NCBI RefSeq assembly: GCF_020164495.1
Contig: NZ_JAIQYZ010000001.1
Span: 310,001-374,000 of the forward strand
Direction of reading: 5' to 3'
From: Psychroflexus lacisalsi
GTDB taxonomy: Bacteria > Bacteroidota > Bacteroidia > Flavobacteriales > Flavobacteriaceae
Length of the DNA: 64,000 bases
The notes beneath the pieces were generated by a model. It was given only the letters and a program-made list of their open reading frames with translations, did no database searches and was not told the origin of the DNA. A program made the translations under genes and the position numbers. Shown one piece after another: positions 62,119-64,000 of this stretch (positions within the stretch are counted from its first letter, which is position 1; every line of letters starts with the position of its first letter).

Positions 62119-64000
62119 TTAATTCTGTTTTTCAATTGCTAAAACGGTCTTGACATCGTCAAACTCTATCTCTAGACCGTTTTTTACGTTTGGAGTTAAG
62201 TTAATAGTGTTAGTTAGTGTTTCAGTTTTTATATAGTCAAGATTTTGGTTAACAGCTTCTGCAAGTTTTCCGCTCTCTTGTAGTTGAATTGCAATTCTGT
62301 CGGTCACCTCCAATCCAGAGTCTTTCCTTAAGTTCTGAATTCTATTGACCAGTTCTCTGGCAATACCTTCGTTAACCAATTCCTCATTAAGTGTTACATC
62401 AAGCGCTACCGTCAATCCATTTCCGCTTGCGACAAGCCAGCCTTCAATGTCCTGAGAAAGTATTTCAACTTCATCAAGGCTTATAGAAGTCTTTTCGCCA
62501 TTCACTTCAAGTTCTATCGTCTTGTTCTTTTCTAAATCAGCAATGTCTTTAGCTTCCATCTTTTGGATAGCTTGTGCTACATGCTTCATCTCTTTTCCAA
62601 ACCTTGGTCCTAAAACCTTAAAGTTAGGCTTAATATCTTTCACCAAAATTCCAGAGGTATCGTCAATAAATTCGATCGTTTTGACATTGATTTCTGATTT
62701 TATCAACTCTGAAACTTCTGCAATTTGCTCTTTGACTGTTGGATCCAAAACCGGAATCATAATGCGCTCTAAAGGCTGTCTCACTTTGATCATTTCCTTT
62801 TTTCTTAAGGATAAAGCTAAAGACGATATGCTCTGTGCCATCTGCATTTTGTGCTCCAAATCTTTATCAATCAACTCAGGATTTTGCTTTGGAAAATCAG
62901 CCAAATGTACGCTCTCTTTGTGATCTCCAATACTCGTTGATGTTAAATCTTTATACAGCCTATCCGAGAAAAATGGAGCCACTGGAGCAGAGAGTTGAGC
63001 TATGGTTTTCAAACACGTAAACAGAGTTTGGTAAGCCGAAATTTTATCGGTTTTGTAGTCTCCTTTCCAGAAACGTCTCCTGCTCAACCGGACGTACCAG
63101 TTACTCATATTTTCCTGAACGAATTCTGAAATCGCTCGCGTTGCTTTAGTTGGCTCGTAGTTGGCATAAAAGTCATCCACAGTTTGGATGAGTGTATTCA
63201 ATTCTGATAAAATCCAGCGATCAATTTCAGGTCGGTCTTTTCTGTCAATGTCTTTTTCTTCATACTGAAAATTGTCCAGGTTTGCATACATGGAAAAGAA
63301 CGAATAGGTGTTGTATAGCGTTCCAAAGAATTTACGCTGAATTTCTCCAATACCTTCCAGATCGAATTTCAAATTGTCCCAGGGATTAGCATTTGAAATC
63401 ATATACCAACGTGTGGCATCAGGCCCATAGGTTTTCAAAGTTTCAAATGGATCTGCGGCATTACCCAAACGTTTAGACATTTTCTGTCCGTTTTTGTCTA
63501 AAACCAAACCATTAGACACTACATTTTTGTAAGCCACATCGTCAAAAATCATCGTAGCGATAGCATGCAAAGTGTAAAACCAACCCCGGGTCTGATCAAC
63601 ACCTTCAGCAATGAAATCGGCTGACCTCCAAGTGTTTTCCACTTTTTCCTTATTTTCAAAAGGATAATGCCATTGGGAATAAGGCATGGAACCAGAGTCG
63701 AACCACACATCGATCAAGTCGGCTTCGCGTTTCATGGCCTGACCAGAATCAGATACTAAAGTGATCTGATCAACGGTGTTTTTATGCAAATCAATTTTCT
63801 CGTAATTTTCTTCACTGAAATTGTCGACTTCAAAGCCTTCAAATGGGTCTTTGTCCATAACGCCAGCTTTGACTGCTTTTGCTATTTCTGCCTTAAGTTC
63901 TTTTACAGAACCTATTATTTTTTCTTGTTTGCCATCTTCCGTTCTCCAGATGGGCAAAGGAATTCCCCAATACCGCGATCTGGATAAGTTCCAGTCGTTA
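62119..64000 (-). CDS. ileS: Isoleucine--tRNA ligase, C-terminal part (5' end outside window)
   Basis: The frame stays open to the right edge, where it reads NDWNLSRSRYWGIPLPIW, a conserved IleRS block, so the gene's 5' part is outside. The window holds about 627 residues. Landmarks are DVWFDSGSMPYSQWHYPF, GVDQTRGWFYTLH, GQKMSKRLGN (the KMSKS loop as KMSKR) and PWDNLKFD; the anticodon-binding region begins at about residue 265 of this part (SNWYVRLSRRRFW). It charges tRNA-Ile. It forms a pair with the downstream TraR/DksA-like gene and ends in a shared terminator. Confidence 0.97.
   Translation of the reverse strand, partial: NDWNLSRSRYWGIPLPIWRTEDGKQEKIIGSVKELKAEIAKAVKAGVMDKDPFEGFEVDNFSEENYEKIDLHKNTVDQITLVSDSGQAMKREADLIDVWFDSGSMPYSQWHYPFENKEKVENTWRSADFIAEGVDQTRGWFYTLHAIATMIFDDVAYKNVVSNGLVLDKNGQKMSKRLGNAADPFETLKTYGPDATRWYMISNANPWDNLKFDLEGIGEIQRKFFGTLYNTYSFFSMYANLDNFQYEEKDIDRKDRPEIDRWILSELNTLIQTVDDFYANYEPTKATRAISEFVQENMSNWYVRLSRRRFWKGDYKTDKISAYQTLFTCLKTIAQLSAPVAPFFSDRLYKDLTSTSIGDHKESVHLADFPKQNPELIDKDLEHKMQMAQSISSLALSLRKKEMIKVRQPLERIMIPVLDPTVKEQIAEVSELIKSEINVKTIEFIDDTSGILVKDIKPNFKVLGPRFGKEMKHVAQAIQKMEAKDIADLEKNKTIELEVNGEKTSISLDEVEILSQDIEGWLVASGNGLTVALDVTLNEELVNEGIARELVNRIQNLRKDSGLEVTDRIAIQLQESGKLAEAVNQNLDYIKTETLTNTINLTPNVKNGLEIEFDDVKTVLAIEKQN

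Overview
The window is AT-rich DNA from a member of the Bacteroidota, almost certainly a marine member of the Flavobacteriaceae. The evidence is a SusC/SusD pair, a type IX secretion sorting domain, GLPGLI, DUF4199, DUF2795 and DUF2237 family proteins, a long Bacteroidota-type SecA, many lipoproteins with a late Cys lipobox, and TAnnTTTG-like -7 promoter elements in place of Shine-Dalgarno sites. I cannot name the genus with confidence. No tRNA, rRNA, CRISPR array or insertion sequence was found.

Left part (1-14.6 kb) is mostly housekeeping. It holds the C-terminal part of a PiT phosphate transporter, a frameshifted four-helix-bundle gene, a cobalamin adenosyltransferase bracketed by two copies of an unusual element (a 33-bp leader plus 15 or 16 perfect TTGACCAG repeats), a DUF2795 gene, secA, DUF4199, a small beta-barrel protein, YebC, a PlsC-like acyltransferase, trpS, DUF2237, a zinc alcohol dehydrogenase, and a YceI-porin-YceI group.

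Centre (14.7-47.7 kb) is a large polysaccharide utilization locus whose enzymes all point to a beta-1,3-glucan with beta-1,6 branches, that is laminarin or a similar beta-glucan. In order it carries a sugar porter, a LuxR-type propeller/Y_Y_Y sensor-regulator, SusC, SusD, two surface glycan-binding lipoproteins, a GH3 beta-glucosidase, a clan GH-A glycosidase fused to what looks like an outer-membrane beta-barrel, a CBM/Ig lipoprotein, a GH16 laminarinase, a PKD-CBM4/9 lipoprotein, a cytoplasmic GH149-like beta-1,3-glucan phosphorylase, a GH17 lipoprotein, a GH30 beta-1,6-glucanase, an MFS transporter fused to a GH17 domain, a free cytoplasmic GH17 paralogue, a T9SS-secreted binding protein, and a LacI-family regulator. 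The implied pathway is surface capture and cutting (SGBPs, GH16, GH30, T9SS protein), import by SusCD, periplasmic trimming (GH3, GH17), uptake by MFS carriers, and cytoplasmic hydrolysis or phosphorolysis (GH17, GH149). Three gaps in front of PUL genes hold an 11-bp-spaced TATAC-N6-TATAC direct repeat. A perfect CG-centred palindrome lies upstream of susC. These are candidate operators for the two local regulators.

Right part (47.7-64 kb) holds mscL, a GLPGLI/TonB-dependent receptor pair, an OlsF-like bifunctional acyltransferase, HIT and CYTH proteins, a methyltransferase, a minus-strand envelope cluster (beta-barrel protein, coiled-coil OmpA lipoprotein, two hypotheticals, MscS, lipoprotein), LapA, a TraR/DksA-like protein, and the 3' part of ileS running off the right edge.
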